A stretch of 64,000 bases of DNA from Trichoplusia ni (GCF_003590095.1 NC_039481.1:1-64000); one strand, 5' to 3'. Counted from the first letter of the stretch, positions 11,696 through 23,800 are shown. Notes: generated by a model from the letters alone, not told the origin. Made by a program: numbers and translations.

Positions 11696-13012
11696 GTCTC
11701 CGTGGGATTTTATAAGTCTCTAAAGTTTTGCTTGAGACCCACATGATGCAGCGGCTAAACTTTTTGACGGTAATAAGCATAAAAACACACTTTTGACGAG
11801 ACCACTTTATTTAATCAAAACGACAATTATGATCAAGTCTGATAATGTCACTTCAGGCAGCAATTAGTTTATTGTGGCTGAAAAAATATGTAAGCCTCTT
11901 AACTTCAATAATTGTTAGATGATTAAGACACGTCACATCAGGGAGCTTCCACAAATTGAATGTAATGAAGCCACAACCTTCTGCAATAATTGCCTCCCGT
12001 ATATTCTGAATCATACAACGAAATAAATTTCATAGCGTGAGAAATGTGTCGGTAAACCTGCCTGTGATCATAATTACCATGAAATATAGGAATATAGAGG
12101 GAATTGCCAGTTTAAGTACAGTGCTATAGTACATACCGCGACTCTGTCTGGTTCTTTTAATAAATGATTCCCGCAGTAAAGAATTCTTGTGCCAGTGTGT
12201 TTCAATAACATTTAAGGAACATGCGTTAAGTATGTGGGTTTGGCGTGGCGACCTATAAGGCTCGGCAATTGCAGGGGTTCGCCATGTCTTAAAGTAATAT
12301 CATTGCAGTTGTGGAAAGAGGGCAGGGTTTTAAACATTCCTATTATTTTCAGGAGAAGTTTAAAACCCTCAGTTGGTTGGTATTCTAATAAAATCATGCG
12401 ATATGATATGTCACCATTTTCAATGAAAAAGAACATGTAATTATACGTGTTTTTATTTCTATTAGCGTATATTACTTTTGACTACAACTATCTAAAACTT
12501 AAATCGCTGTATGTGAATAGACAAATTTAAACTGCAGGAATAAACGTTAATTGTTATACTATATGTAGATATATGCAGAATATGCCTTTAATCTAAACCT
12601 AGTTGAACCAACCTATGTAGTTGAACAGTGAGTTGAGCTGAAGTACCACTTCCATTTACTCCTATTTTCCACGATAATTACCATGACACGGTAAGTTTTC
12701 GATTGGAATATTTCACATGTCATTATAGTCGATTGTAAAACACAAAAAATGTGAGACAGTTTCGTAGATGTGTTTATAATGAGTGTTTGTTTATGTTGGT
12801 AAAAGTTTGGGTTATTTAGACTATCTTCTTGCAATTTGGTTTAATAAATTAATTTTGTACTATTTAACTTTTTATATTGTGATTAAGATAAAAATGTAAA
12901 ACCGTTATAAGTCTGTCATATTATAATGGACGCTTGAGCACGCCGGTTTCAATCATTCCTAGCTACCCACAATGAGTTAATAGGTTGCTCTTAAAGCACC
13001 TATTAGCCTCTT
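11696..13012. other. Non-coding stretch containing one inverted repeat
   Basis: No gene recognised. At 12324-12335 and 12358-12369 two perfect 12-bp inverted arms (AGGGTTTTAAAC and its complement) are separated by 22 bases. The stretch between contains TTATTTTCAG, which resembles a splice acceptor, but no coding exon follows. Overlapping 68- and 74-codon frames on opposite strands are artefacts of the same patch. Confidence 0.45.
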
Positions 13013-13052
13013 AGTAGTAGCGATTGCAGCCATGTCTGCAATCGCTACTACT
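13013..13052. repeat. Perfect 17-bp hairpin with 6-base loop
   Basis: The left arm AGTAGTAGCGATTGCAG (13013-13029) and the right arm CTGCAATCGCTACTACT (13036-13052) are exact complements around the loop CCATGT. The pairing does not extend outward. The stem is shorter than a usual microRNA precursor, and no arm resembles an insect microRNA I know. It could be a foldback remnant or a structural element. Confidence 0.75.
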
Positions 13053-13170
13053 TTTTAAAGGTATATTTTACTGTAATTTCACTCAACTGGCAGAATTCTC
13101 AGATTGCTAATTAGAATTACGAAACACTCCTACACCCGATCAACAGAACCAAATCGCTGAATATATAGAA

Positions 13171-13388
13171 CTAGCTTTTCGCCTGCGGCTTCGTCCGCAT
13201 CGCGGTCGGTTATATCGCGTTTTCAAGAGAACTCTTAGAAGTCCGGGATAAAAACTATCCTATGTTCTTACTCAAGGTCAACTCTATCTCTGTACCAAAT
13301 TTCATTAAAATCAGTTCAGTGGTTTAGACGTGAAAGCGTAACAGACAGACAGACAGACAGACTTTCACATTTATAATATTAGTAAGGA
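13171..13388 (-). mobile_element. Complete non-autonomous Helitron-like element (218 bp)
   Basis: On the minus strand it starts TCCTTACTAATATTATAAAT and ends AAAAGCTAG. The flanking bases are A before and T after in element sense, the expected A/T insertion site. The subterminal GCGGACGAAGCCGC forms the short GC-rich 3' hairpin. An internal (CAGA)n microsatellite of about five units (near 13341-13361) sits beside the 5' end. All the structural marks of a Helitron are present and no coding sequence is. It is the best preserved of the family copies here. Confidence 0.8.
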
Positions 13389-13421
13389 TGTTTCGATAAA
13401 TAAAACCAAAATAGATTTAAG

Positions 13422-13600
13422 AAATCTTTAAACCCACGTCTTTAAATATCACTGCATTCAAATTTTGACAAAAAAAGTCCAGCCGTTTTAATTATTGTAA
13501 AATTGCACTGTCATCGTGTTTGAAGCTATCCTAAAAATTTAAGGCTTATCGGGGAGTGCCTCAAAATTGAGTTGCAAAAAATCCTACCAAACAAACAAGA
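13422..13600 (+). repeat. Dispersed repeat, copy 1 (pairs with 20544-20700)
   Basis: Shares in order with 20544-20700 the blocks AAACCCACGT + TTTAAAT + TCACTG, then GCTATCCTAAAAATTT-like, GCTTATCGGGGAGTGCCT, and a terminal AAACAAACAA stretch. Divergence is substantial, so both are old. It lies 33 bp from the Helitron at 13171-13388, which may have inserted beside or within it. Family unknown to me by name. Confidence 0.65.
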
Positions 13601-14808
13601 AAAGTGAGTGTAAAAATCCTGGGAAAATACTAGGTGGAATATCAATCCAATCCCATCAGATAATAATAGAAAACGTGTCCTTAAAAAAACAACAGAATAA
13701 ACCACGTGATCACCAATTAGTTCCTCAACGGTCAAATAATTATGTTTAAATTATTCACATCGAGAGCAATTTAAAATTATTAATATTTCAATTGTTTCGT
13801 AATTAAAATGTACTCTCACTGATTCACTATGTATCATCCTCGAATCGACATGGCTCTCAGAATGTTTATTGATGTTTTACATTTAAATGAATATACACTT
13901 ATTGTTGTCCCCGATGTTTTCAAAATTAATTAAAATTCTGGCACTTTGTGGTTTTAAAAACAGATATTTTCTTGGATAAGTCACGCGATTGTGAACTGTT
14001 ATCTTCGTATCGTGCGTTTTCTATTGCCCTTTGCGATTTTAGAAATGATACTCGGTTAGAAGGGCTCTTGTATTGATCTCCTTCCTACACTAGCCTCCCA
14101 TATCCTTCTCAGTTTTAAAACATACAGGAAGCAAGTAAACGGAGTATGTTAGTTTTCAAATGCTCAAAGGCCATGGCAAATGCTTGTCCATTGTGATCAC
14201 CACGCTAATCCAAGTGGGATTAATGGGTGATCACAACCACACGTGTTGTGTGATCTACACCTTTTTTGGGAATAATAAATAAAAAGTTTCTAAAATATTC
14301 TCAGTGCTCTACAGTATTTTACATCGACTCTCAATTCCCATCCTTACACATTTTACCTAGAATCTCCAATTTTAATCTCCTTACCCGACAATTATTCCCA
14401 AACAAAACGATCCCCGACGTAAGCTTCAAGAGAACAGTATCCAAGCAACTCCATAATGAACTCCTAATAGTTTCCACGTGTTTCATGATATTCAACCGGA
14501 TCAAAAACATATTCTGTTACAACTATGTTGTGAAGTTAACGGGCTGTAAGTTGCTGGCTACTCTTCACATAGTAACGTTGAGATCGGTGTTTGCCGCGTC
14601 AATACTGGGTATGATGGATGCCTATCGTTTGTGCAAATAGCAATGATTGTTGTAGATTCTAGCACGGGAAAGAATTACTGTGTTGAAAAGTAACGTATTG
14701 TAGGTAAATATGGAATGTTTTTTTGTCGTCTGTTGTTATTGATTTTGTGAGCAGAATAAAGACATAACATTAGGTATTTATATGGATAATTGGTATCCCT
14801 AACCAAAT
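13601..14808. other. Non-coding stretch, nothing specific seen
   Basis: No recognisable gene. A 124-codon open frame on + (14266-14640) is one of the longest in the window, but it starts at a non-ATG codon and shows no domain, signal or conserved motif. It is within the length range expected by chance in a 64-kb six-frame search. Confidence 0.5.
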
Positions 14809-14853
14809 AACAGAAAGCTTTAACTTCAAATTGAAGCTAAATGTTTTCTGTTA
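14809..14853. repeat. Imperfect hairpin, about 21-bp stem
   Basis: The left side AACAGAAAGCTTTAACTTCA pairs with the right side reading TGAAGCTAAATG then TTTTCTGTT, with a one-base bulge, one mismatch and almost no loop. A second small foldback (TGTCAG...CTGACA) follows within 35 bp. The near-zero loop favours a palindromic or foldback DNA element over a microRNA precursor. Confidence 0.6.
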
Positions 14854-14898
14854 GAAAGTCAGTTGTCAGAAATATCCTGACAGTCTAGTTTATGTATT

Positions 14899-14960
14899 AT
14901 ACCGTACCCAAAGGCTAAAAACGAAATCCTGTTACTAAGGCTTTATTGTCTGTCGAGCCA
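14899..14960 (-). repeat. Dispersed 'GTACCCAAAGGGTAAAAACG' family, copy 1
   Basis: The segment reads CCGTACCCAAAGGCTAAAAA, then CGAAATCCTGTTACTAAGGC and TGTCTGTCGAGCC. It matches the lepidopteran repeat with consensus about 'ccgtacccaaagggtaaaaacggg' and 'ccctattactaag' ending in GTCTGTC units. Related copies occur at 25155-25215, 28228-28272 and, in opposite orientation, 57301-57363. Confidence 0.6.
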
Positions 14961-16689
14961 TTTACCACCAAGCAGTATCTCAAACAATTCATAAAATTAA
15001 AAGCAACGGTTAACCAATTTTTGTTTTAAACTTATTTTTCTTTATCCCAATATACTGAATCCTTAGCCCAACTGGCAATTGATCTAGTTTTTACTACCTA
15101 AATAAACAACCTTCAACATTCACCAGAAAAATAACCTCCAACAACAATTCCATTAAAGTACCACGTAATCAGTAGCATCACACCAAAACAGCCGAAAACA
15201 AAACAGAGGCGACACAGAATGTTCATCTTTTTGCCGAGTACTAACGACATAATGACACATACGCCTCATTCGCTATAAATCCAGCATCCCGACATCCCCG
15301 GCATCCCTGCATCCCACAGGATCGTTCGATGCATCCTGCACGATAATTAACACAAGTTTTTAACGAACGCAACTGTAAACGATACTCATCCTGTATTTTA
15401 GTTCATGGAAATATGGTGTTGTGTTGTTTGTGAAGATTTGTTAGCTTCCATGGAGATATCCACGTAAATCGTAGTATTAATTTAGAAGATGTATGAATAA
15501 ATTCTAGTATTCATTTTGGAAAATGTTCCATATATTATGAAAGATATTATAAGATGGATTCAGTAAAATATTTAAGGCAGTTTATTATGGGTATCATTTG
15601 TAGCCACCTAACCAAACTAGTAAGCCCAAGGGAGGTTCTTTTTATAACGCCTAGACTGCTCAATCATCGGCTCTCTAAATGGTGTTTGTTCCTTACAGTT
15701 ACTTCCGATGCACAAAGCTAAAGAACAACTATTCTAAACCTATCAATCGAACATAAAAATGATGAACGGAAAATAATTCTTGGATCGTCAGCGTCAGTAG
15801 GTCGAGTGCCAGAAATCAACCGCCAAACGTAACAGGCATCTACTTGACTGTACAAATATTGAGAAAACAAGTCTCAGTTATAATAATGTTTGCTGCCAAC
15901 GTTTGTCGCCAATGTTTGCTTTATTTGTTGTAATGATGCAGTGTTGCATGTTTTGAGGACACGTTAGCGAGGGCCATTGACAGGTCGAGGACATTTGGCC
16001 AAGATTGTTAAACGCCTGTATTCTATGTTCTCTTTGTTGGTATATTGTTGGAAATACAAAAAAATGTTCTGGAAGCGAATGGCCAAAGATGTTATTAGAA
16101 TGACCGTTTCCAAAATTAATACTGTAGAGCTCCTAAATATTACAAATTAAAGTCTTATAAAAAACATATCAGAATACGTAAATTTCTCTAAATATCTTAT
16201 TGTTTAAAGGCAGAACAAGAATAATCAATAAAATAAATTTTATTTATCTTTTCAATCTTGCGCAACCCCGTGATAATTATGAAAAACACTTAACAACGTA
16301 AATCAAAATGTGATTGATTTCGATACATTTATTTTTATGGATTTCTATCAGTCTAGTATTCTCTTCAATAATTTTCTGACAAACATTAGTAGATGAGTAC
16401 AAGATCACTACTGAAAGAAATTCCGGAACATTATTTATCTTATCGTCGTAAACTAAAAACGACAACACATGGTGTGAAACAAATACGGAAAATAAATAAT
16501 ACCATAAGCTGACAAGAACATCACTAAGCTTGTTGTGTAAAACCTTAAAAAAAACTAACACGAACTCACACGTCTCGAGAAAAGAAAACATCTCAATCTT
16601 CCGCAAAATTAAGACCCCATAAACCACTTTAGGAAGTACAAAAAACCTCTTTTTTACAGATGCTACCGACGTGTCGAATGTTTGACAAA
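14961..16689. other. Non-coding stretch upstream of the candidate promoter
   Basis: Apart from the GCATCCC tandem units at 15284-15316, nothing specific was recognised. The 116-codon minus-strand open frame at 16277-16627 is lysine/isoleucine-rich AT-driven sequence without family features. Confidence 0.45.
15284..15316 (+). repeat. Short degenerate tandem repeat of GCATCCC units
   Basis: Four 8- to 9-base units, each CATCCC with a variable spacer, run together in a GC-richer patch; a TATAAAT lies just upstream (15273). It is too short to classify. Confidence 0.55.
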
Positions 16690-16911
16690 AAAGAAGAAAA
16701 AGAAAAAAAAAAGCGGCACGTGGAGACAGCTTTAAAGCGCAAGTTCTAGGAGCTTTTGTGTATGCGTGAAATGCATTTGTGTGCGTGCCGCTGCAGGTAT
16801 CGGCTCACTACGGGCCTTAGTTCCCATCGGGCGGCCGGCCGCGCAACACGCCACGACGCTCTGCGATCTGAACGCTACGAAAGCCGTTCGCGACGATAGA
16901 ATTACGAATTT
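16690..16911 (+). promoter_or_regulatory. Candidate promoter, GC/CpG-rich
   Basis: A purine-rich run (16681-16711) is followed by the most GC- and CpG-rich non-repeat block in the window (about 16712-16910), with CACGTG at about 16717, GGGCGGCCGGCCGCGC near 16829-16844 and many CGACG-type motifs. It has no well-placed TATA box. It ends at TCAGT (16912-16916), the arthropod initiator consensus; a second TCAGT lies at 16975-16979. With the downstream splice donor this suggests a TATA-less + strand promoter. This is inference from composition and motifs, without transcript evidence. Confidence 0.45.
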
Positions 16912-17081
16912 TCAGTGAATATTCCGATGAATTCTGACGCTGAAGGGATAGTGTGACAGTGATATTACAGATACTCAGTGGATTCGGTGTAAGCTTTCGC
17001 TTTGGTTTTTGTGAATGATTATTTTATGTGAACTTGTGAATGGTTTTGATTTAATTTTGTGGATATCAAAATAAAATTCAA
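16912..17081 (+). other. Candidate untranslated first exon with splice donor
   Basis: If transcription starts at the TCAGT motif, the transcript reaches a consensus donor at 17082 (TTCAA/GTAAGT). An alternative GTAAGC donor lies at about 16989. The segment contains two short upstream-type ORFs: ATG at 16927-16929 (9 codons) and ATG at 17015-17017 (19 codons, stop at 17072-17074). Neither leaves an open frame across the donor. It therefore looks like a 5' untranslated exon, with the coding start in a later exon that may lie outside the window. The gene is not identifiable from this piece. Confidence 0.4.
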
Positions 17082-17402
17082 GTAAGTTTTAGGTTTAATT
17101 ATTTCAATTCTTTTGTTAATAATTAAGCGACGTCTTAAATTAAAATTGCTCTATTCGAATAAAGTCAAATAATAACCGGTCTAAATTTCAAACGTTGAAG
17201 GTAATTAATCAATTTAGTCGTGTATTAGGAAACGACCGACGTCTTTTAATAATACTTCGGACGTTATACCCAAAAGAAAATTAATATTGTACAAAACATA
17301 ATTCAATATTCTGGTATTAATTATACGTTATATTAAAACTGTGAATATACTTGAACGGTCTTTTACTACTGAGAAATGACATGTGCGCAAAAAGTATTTT
17401 GC

Positions 17403-17418
17403 GTCAATTATAATTGAC
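17403..17418. promoter_or_regulatory. Perfect 16-bp palindrome GTCAATTATAATTGAC
   Basis: The exact palindrome contains inverted CAATTA motifs around AT, which resembles a dimeric homeodomain site. It lies about 320 bp downstream of the candidate donor, inside what would be the first intron. The role is inferred only from its symmetry and position. Confidence 0.4.
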
Positions 17419-18889
17419 AGAGAAATTGACGTGTGATTTTTTTAAATCCATTCAGACATTTTAATATCACTTCTAATTTATTTGTATAAGCTAATAGGCA
17501 AGTCAATCTAAGTACTAAATCTAAATCACTAACAAATTGCTACACGTTAGTACTTTTTATACAAATTAATTAAATAAACCGTCATTTGCACTCCTTTTTC
17601 CAACTGAACCACAAAAAAATAATGACCGCTATTGTGTCTTTAATGATTTTTTTTTGTCGGGACACACCAAACGAATTGTCATTGACAGAAAAAAAAACTT
17701 GTTGTGCAAAACGTGAATGAAGTATTTGTTGTACGGAAAATAGAGTTAATTTTAAATGAAACTTGTTTGAATCTAGTTTGAAAGGTCGTTGAAATTAATT
17801 ATGAATGATAGTTTAAGGCTATATTTAACTTTGACTGTTATTAGGGGTTACCGTACAAATAAAACTAAGGCCTTATTTCGGACCTAACTCGAATTATATG
17901 TATAGAACCATGGAAAATTACGGTTATTGGTGGTATACTAGAATAATTTCAGTATTCATATGAGCAAATAAAGTTCTGAAAATTGGCGTCGAAGCTGCAG
18001 TGTGAATAATTGTAATAATCACGTCTAACATATTTTTAGTCCAATTTTATTAAACTAAGATTTAATCTGCCTTGGTTGTTACTTTAAACTGAGGTGTAAG
18101 TTTAATAGAGCGTAGGACTATTCAAAGTAACACACCCGAACAAGTGCTGATTACTAAGCTTTCTCACTCAAGCGATAGAAAATGAGGGAAAATTCTAAAT
18201 AAGTTAACCTAGGCTTTACTGTCACGTTTTATTGGAAAGTTTGGGAACTATTTAAGCTGTTGTATTTAATAAAGCAGTATATTTCTCAAAAAAATCCAAG
18301 TGACTCTCGTTTGTATAAATGACTGTTTACGATTCTATTCCTCTAGAATTGAATGATAAATCAAGACAATTTTGAAAAAATATGTTTTTAAAGCACCAAG
18401 TGGTTGGAAAAGGTAGAGATTTCTTGGTACACATTTATGAAAGAGTCTTCAAGCTATACAAAACTATGTATAATACCTAGAAAGAGTCACTTAAGGACTA
18501 CTTTTATGCATCTTTAGAACATTTTGTTTTCGTCTCTTTGCTATAAAAGTAGAGTCAGATAGCATTGTCCTGCGCTCGAGATACGCTCCATTATATTTGT
18601 GCTTTTCGCTAATATTTAAATATAAAACGTTGATGTTTATATACGTAGAAAAATCACCTTTATATACACGCGAATAGTACTCAAACTTGTTTAAATTAAC
18701 GAAATGGTATTTGTTTAGTAGTTCATTTTTCGTTTTAAATTCAGTTATGATTTTTGTAGAGTTTGTAGAAGTTAGATAGGCAGTCGTTTCATGTGAATAA
18801 AGGCGATTTTGATAAATCTGAAAAGCTTAATTCCTGGAAATAAGGTTGAATGGACAAAACATACGAATTCTTTATTATTTAATATGAAT
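17419..18889. other. Possible intronic DNA, nothing specific seen
   Basis: AT-rich sequence following the candidate first exon. No coding exon, RNA gene or repeat boundary was recognised. Assignment as intron depends on the first-exon call and is not independently supported. Confidence 0.4.
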
Positions 18890-19073
18890 TTCTTCGCCAA
18901 CTATGTTGAGGTGGGCTTACAGTATAACAGCATTTGGCTAAGTACCAGTTTTTCACAAGGAGTGACTGCCTATCTGATCTCTTCAACCCAGTAATTTGGG
19001 CATCACAATACCCCTTAGTCCGACTGGTTGTCGGACTTCCTAGCTTCTGACTACTCTTAAAGACTGGCAATGA
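18890..19073 (+). repeat. Common lepidopteran interspersed repeat
   Basis: The segment follows a repeat I recognise from noctuid and other moth genomes: 'ccaactatgttgaggtgggctt', 'ctaagtaccagtttttcacaagga', 'gtgactgcctatctgatct', 'cttcaacccag', 'aataccccttagtc', 'gactggttgtcggactt', 'tagcttctgactac'. The order is intact and divergence moderate. It lacks clear termini and coding. Opposing 61- and 63-codon frames here arise from the repeat. The class (SINE or LINE tail) is not certain. Confidence 0.7.
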
Positions 19074-20543
19074 TGTGTAAATATCAGAAGAAACACAATT
19101 TTTGCTTTCGGAAACGGGGCTTTTTATGCAAAATAATAAGTAATTGTATTTTATTTAAATCAATGTCATTTAATCTTTGCCTTTGTAAGGAAACTATCAA
19201 AGTTGATCCTTGCAAATCGCCTCCGCCTTCATTTTCTTCAATATGTGTGCTAACTAGAATAAACAAGCATAGCAACCTCTTCAAACATCCCTTCTCCGTA
19301 TAAGAAGACGCCTTTGAGAGCAACACATAGAAATCTAAAGCATCTTATTTATGATATACTTGACAAGCGATTGTGAACCTTATGACAAAGGGTTATGTAA
19401 TAGGTTGTTATGACAAAGGATCACAAGGATGCCAACAATAGTGTAAGCTGTTGATTGGCGATCAAGATTGTAGATAGACTACTATGATCTCTTAAACAGT
19501 AATGTTGGTGTTATTGAAGCGAGAGGCCGATATGCGCAGTGTATTGCACTGTCTTGCTCTAACAATAGGAGTCCTGTTTTAAGAGTTCATAGTAGAGATT
19601 TAGAACATACTAAGACATCTGTAGTTCAGGCTATCTAGTTCATGTATCATGTTGTGGTTTTGTTTAAGCATTCTCCTTGGGTAATATGGAGATTGTTGTG
19701 ATATTATAGTAGATGCACTATTATATAGTCGGCAGCATGGCAAGATGTTTTCTTTCTGTTACAAGTGTAAACAGCAGCATTTTAGTATGTTTCGTTACTT
19801 TCACAATTATAAAAGTTTTGTCTTCTTCAAACATATTTGTTCTTCATTTTCCATCTTTCAACGTCATCTATAATAGAGGTGAAACGCCTTAAGACCGTTT
19901 AAAGCTTGGGATATCGATTGCCTTTTAAAGATTATACTTGGAATAATTCCTTAAATTAGCACAATCAAAGATAAGACGTTTTCCTTTAAAAGGTCTTATC
20001 TATGATAACGATTGAAATAATCGTAAGTTTAGCATAAATAAGAACTAATAGCTTCATTATAAATTAATAAAAATCTCGTAAAACATTTGTTTTTGTAATG
20101 GTTTGTAGGTTTTTATTATTTAGGTAGGTGTTTAATAAAAAATACAAATTTAGACCAGTGTAACTACTACTGTTAAGTGTCTTTTTAAGTAATAATTCAT
20201 TTTTTTTAATATCTCGTCTTATTAAATTTCATTATACTCGTATTTCATAGATCACATATTTTAGGCCCTTAAAAGTAGATGTTAGGTAGCGATACGCTAA
20301 TTAGTCTAAAGTTATTTATTTCAAATAATACAAGACGTCTAAAAAATTTAGGCAAGTCTAGAACTCAAGCTGGCCTGAATTTCGGTCTATAACCGTAAAT
20401 AATTCGGCTTCAATGTCAGCTTGTGCGTGACGAGAAACGAGTAATGACTTATTTTTTATCAAAATCAGCTTAGTATCGTACTAAATAAAGGTAATTGTGA
20501 TTATACCTGAAACCAAAGAACTGGTTTACCGAAACATTTGCAA
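19074..20543. other. Non-coding stretch, one small foldback
   Basis: No gene recognised. Near 19970-20005 GATAAGAC and GTCTTATC form an 8-bp stem with a 15-base loop. Opposing 77- and 80-codon frames at 19070-19326 show no protein features. Confidence 0.45.
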
Positions 20544-20700
20544 CAAAATCTAAAAACCCACGTTTTTAAATGTCACTGTATATCAAAATCGGTCGGTCGG
20601 TAGGAAAGCTACCCTGAAAATTTCAGTGTGCTAGCTTATCGGGAAGTGCCTTAATATTTAGTTACAAAAATACGACCGTAACGACAAACAAACAAACAAC
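20544..20700 (+). repeat. Dispersed repeat, copy 2 (pairs with 13422-13600)
   Basis: The same ordered blocks as copy 1: AAAACCCACGTTTTTAAAT, TCACTG, GCTACCCTGAAAATTTCA, GCTTATCGGGAAGTGCCT, and an (ACAA)n-like tail. It differs by several indels and contains a short GGTC repeat (near 20590) absent from copy 1. Same orientation as copy 1. Confidence 0.65.
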
Positions 20701-20831
20701 AAAGTAAATGCATAAAAACTCGAGAAAAGTGTAATCTCATTCACCCACCAAAATATTTTGTATTGTAAAGCAAAACCTCTACAAAACTCTACATCAATAG
20801 TACAAAATTCTTAGTACAAAAAAAGTTCTTG

Positions 20832-20895
20832 ACCCGGAATTCAAACTTAAGACCTCACAGTGTGGTATGACAGCTGTATCACTAGTCTAATGAGG
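20832..20895 (-). repeat. tRNA-derived SINE head, degraded
   Basis: On the minus strand the order is CTCATTAGACTAGTGATACA, a spacer, then AAGTTTGAATTCCGGG. The latter resembles a pol III B box (GGTTCGANTCC) and the former a weak A box. It appears to be a decayed tRNA-derived SINE and not a functional tRNA, since no cloverleaf can be formed. Confidence 0.4.
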
Positions 20896-23800
20896 CAAGA
20901 AAATAAAATTAAATACATGTCACTCACAATCCATAGAAACTTCTATTTATGTTACTATAATGATGAATTGTTGGATGCTTTACTGAACATAATTGTTCCA
21001 TTGTTCATAGAAGGACATAAAATTTGGTCGCAATATACATAACACAACACAATACGTAAAATTAAATAATTGATTGTGGAACTTGTCTGTAATAGACACG
21101 TAAAAATAATCTTTGACTTAGCATAATTTAGTTAAATATATTTGAAACTCTATCAGGTGACTCTTCTAATCGCTACCTGGACAAATAAATTGCTTAACTT
21201 GCAACGAAATAATTCGGTTCTATCCCATAATAACCTTATCTAATTACAGCTATAATTACCAAAAAACATCGGAATTTTAAAAGCCATAAAATATAAGTAA
21301 CATTTGACATTTCCATTCTACTGCAACAAACCAAACATAAAATCATCAAACCTCTAAACCAGGTATCATAATCCTGGCATTACTTAAAGACTTTGTACGG
21401 AGAGCTTTGACAATGACACATTCTCCGTCCTTATCTCTCCCACCCAGTAGGACAGAGACAGAAGACCTTTTACCACAACTCTAGGTAAATAGCTATAAAT
21501 TAGAAGCCCATGGGAATCTTCTCGACAGTGAACTTGAGATGGAAGACAAATATTTTGTGAGGGACGGAGGAAAAAGGGTTATTGTTGATATACACTTATG
21601 CACGTTTTTGACCTTTGTACTTGTTTAGTGGGTGGGACCTAATTCTTTGCCTCTTTAAAAATGATGTACAGTTAGACTGTAGTAGAGAACGTTTTACTAA
21701 ATAATAGTTTGAATTCGAAAAACTCAGGAATTGATGTTTTGTACCAATACAATTGTTTTGGACGGTTAGAGCAGAAATTTTAGGATGACATCAAAAATCA
21801 CTTGGACTTTTATTGACTGAAAATTTAAAAAAATCCAGAAACTCAATGTGAAAATATTTAATTAAAGTCTTTCTTTTTGTTATTTAAAGAAATATAAACA
21901 ATACGTCCAATAAAGACATTTGTAACAATATCACAAAAAAAAACCCAATTAGGGCACTCCATCTCATGGTACCTTCGTAATTATTTAGCGAACAATCTTC
22001 ATTTTCCCTCCAACGTATAAAAACATAATTAGAGATCCTCGAAGGGTAATCTCTCGAGATTTATCACGAAATTAACGGACCCCTTAAATAACGGAAGCCT
22101 TAAAGTATTTGAATATTTTCATGTTCTACATTTTATACATTTTTGGAAAGATTGAAATTATATTTGAGTTGTTGTTAACGGCGACAAGTCATTGCTGTAT
22201 TTATAGACGAGGAAAATTTCAAGACTTTGAGGATTTTATTAATAAACAAGTATAAAATACATTATTGTTTCTCGGGTAATTTATTTTTATTTAGCAATAA
22301 TCTCTCTCCGATGTTCATCATTGTTCAGCGCCAAGCTAACATACAATGTTAATTTTAAAGCAATTGAGTTTAGAGACAAAAGTTGACTGTCGAGCCTTAA
22401 ACGTGTGTGGTATTCTAATTGGTCAATACTAATAGTTTGGTCTTCAAAGTATGAAGCTAAAAATTCATGCATCGAGTTAGTGTTTCCTCCAAAATAAACC
22501 TTGAAGAAATTGTGATTCTGGATAAAAAACAGTGCTCAAATAAAATGTTTTGGTACTCACAGTGAATGTGTTGAGTAATATGCACTCAAAAATCTCGCGA
22601 CAACCGCCACAACCGTGAAAAACGGAGATCTAACCTTATAATACATCCCTACGCCCGTAATCCGTCACCACCCTTATCTCAAAGAGACACGACATTATAC
22701 GAATCCTTTTCCACCCCATATTCAGGGCTATATTAAAAAATATAACATAATAAGCTCGGCGCGGCTTTCATCTGCATGTTCAAATAAAATTCGGTTCCCA
22801 ATGGGTTCATTCTAGTCGCTCTTACCCCATTACAATGGGTAATTGCAAAGGACGGATCCTTATTTTCACAGATTTTTCTAAGAATGATTGATTGATGCGT
22901 AGGCTATTTTCGTTGTTTTGATGTAAGAGTGTTTGTTAAGACTAAAAGTTTTTTGAAAGAGTATTGGGTGAAGATATTTTTGTATTGTGTTTCATTTGAT
23001 TTAAAATAGCACAAGAGTTTTAAGTGAACCTCCGTTAGTATGACAATGTTATAACTGCGAATATCGCAGTTTTTTTAATTGATTTTTGCTCGTTATCTGT
23101 ATTAGTCGTGAGGAGATTTATATCAAAAATACGAAACGATAATTTATTCCATATATTCTTGAAAAAAATTAAGTTTGATAGAGCATTACAGAAACCTACC
23201 ATATGGTTTGCTAATAATATTCCTAATACCTGTGTCCTTCATTGATTTTCGTCCCACAGTTTTATTTAGTCACGTTTGAGAATTAATTAATATAATTACA
23301 TCTTCATATTAAAAAATCGTTTGCTGTCAAACTGGTCTAACAAAGAAATGATTAATGATTAAAATAGGCGACTGATGCGTCCGTGAAATACCTGCCTGTG
23401 GTTCCGTATTATTATTTTTCGATATGACTATATCGTGTAAGGTATAGTAGAGGAAAAATAATCAATGCCATAAATATTGTTGCTTATACCTTTAGCTACA
23501 TGCTTAAATTAAATTAGGCATGAATGGAGGCAGAGCGTATGAATGTAGTCTGAGCATTGCTGGGACCCTAAATAATTGGCATTGGGGCAGGAAGGTAGGA
23601 GTGTATGGAAGGAGATAATTTAATTTCTCTTTTATCAAGTTAATTTCACATTCGATTTATATTTATTGTGGACATTGGTATCTATAACTCTACTTTTCAA
23701 ATACACAAGTTTAGGTTTATTTTTTTAAGGATCTCCAAAAATCATTTTCTGAATATCCGGAAGTATATTTAGGTAAATAATACAGACACCTGTTTTTTTT

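Noticed and set aside
14266..14640. 124-codon + open frame
   Set aside because: Starts at a non-ATG codon, has no domain or signal, and is within the length expected by chance in AT-rich six-frame translation.
16277..16627. 116-codon minus-strand open frame
   Set aside because: Residue content follows AT-rich codons; no family features or splice context.
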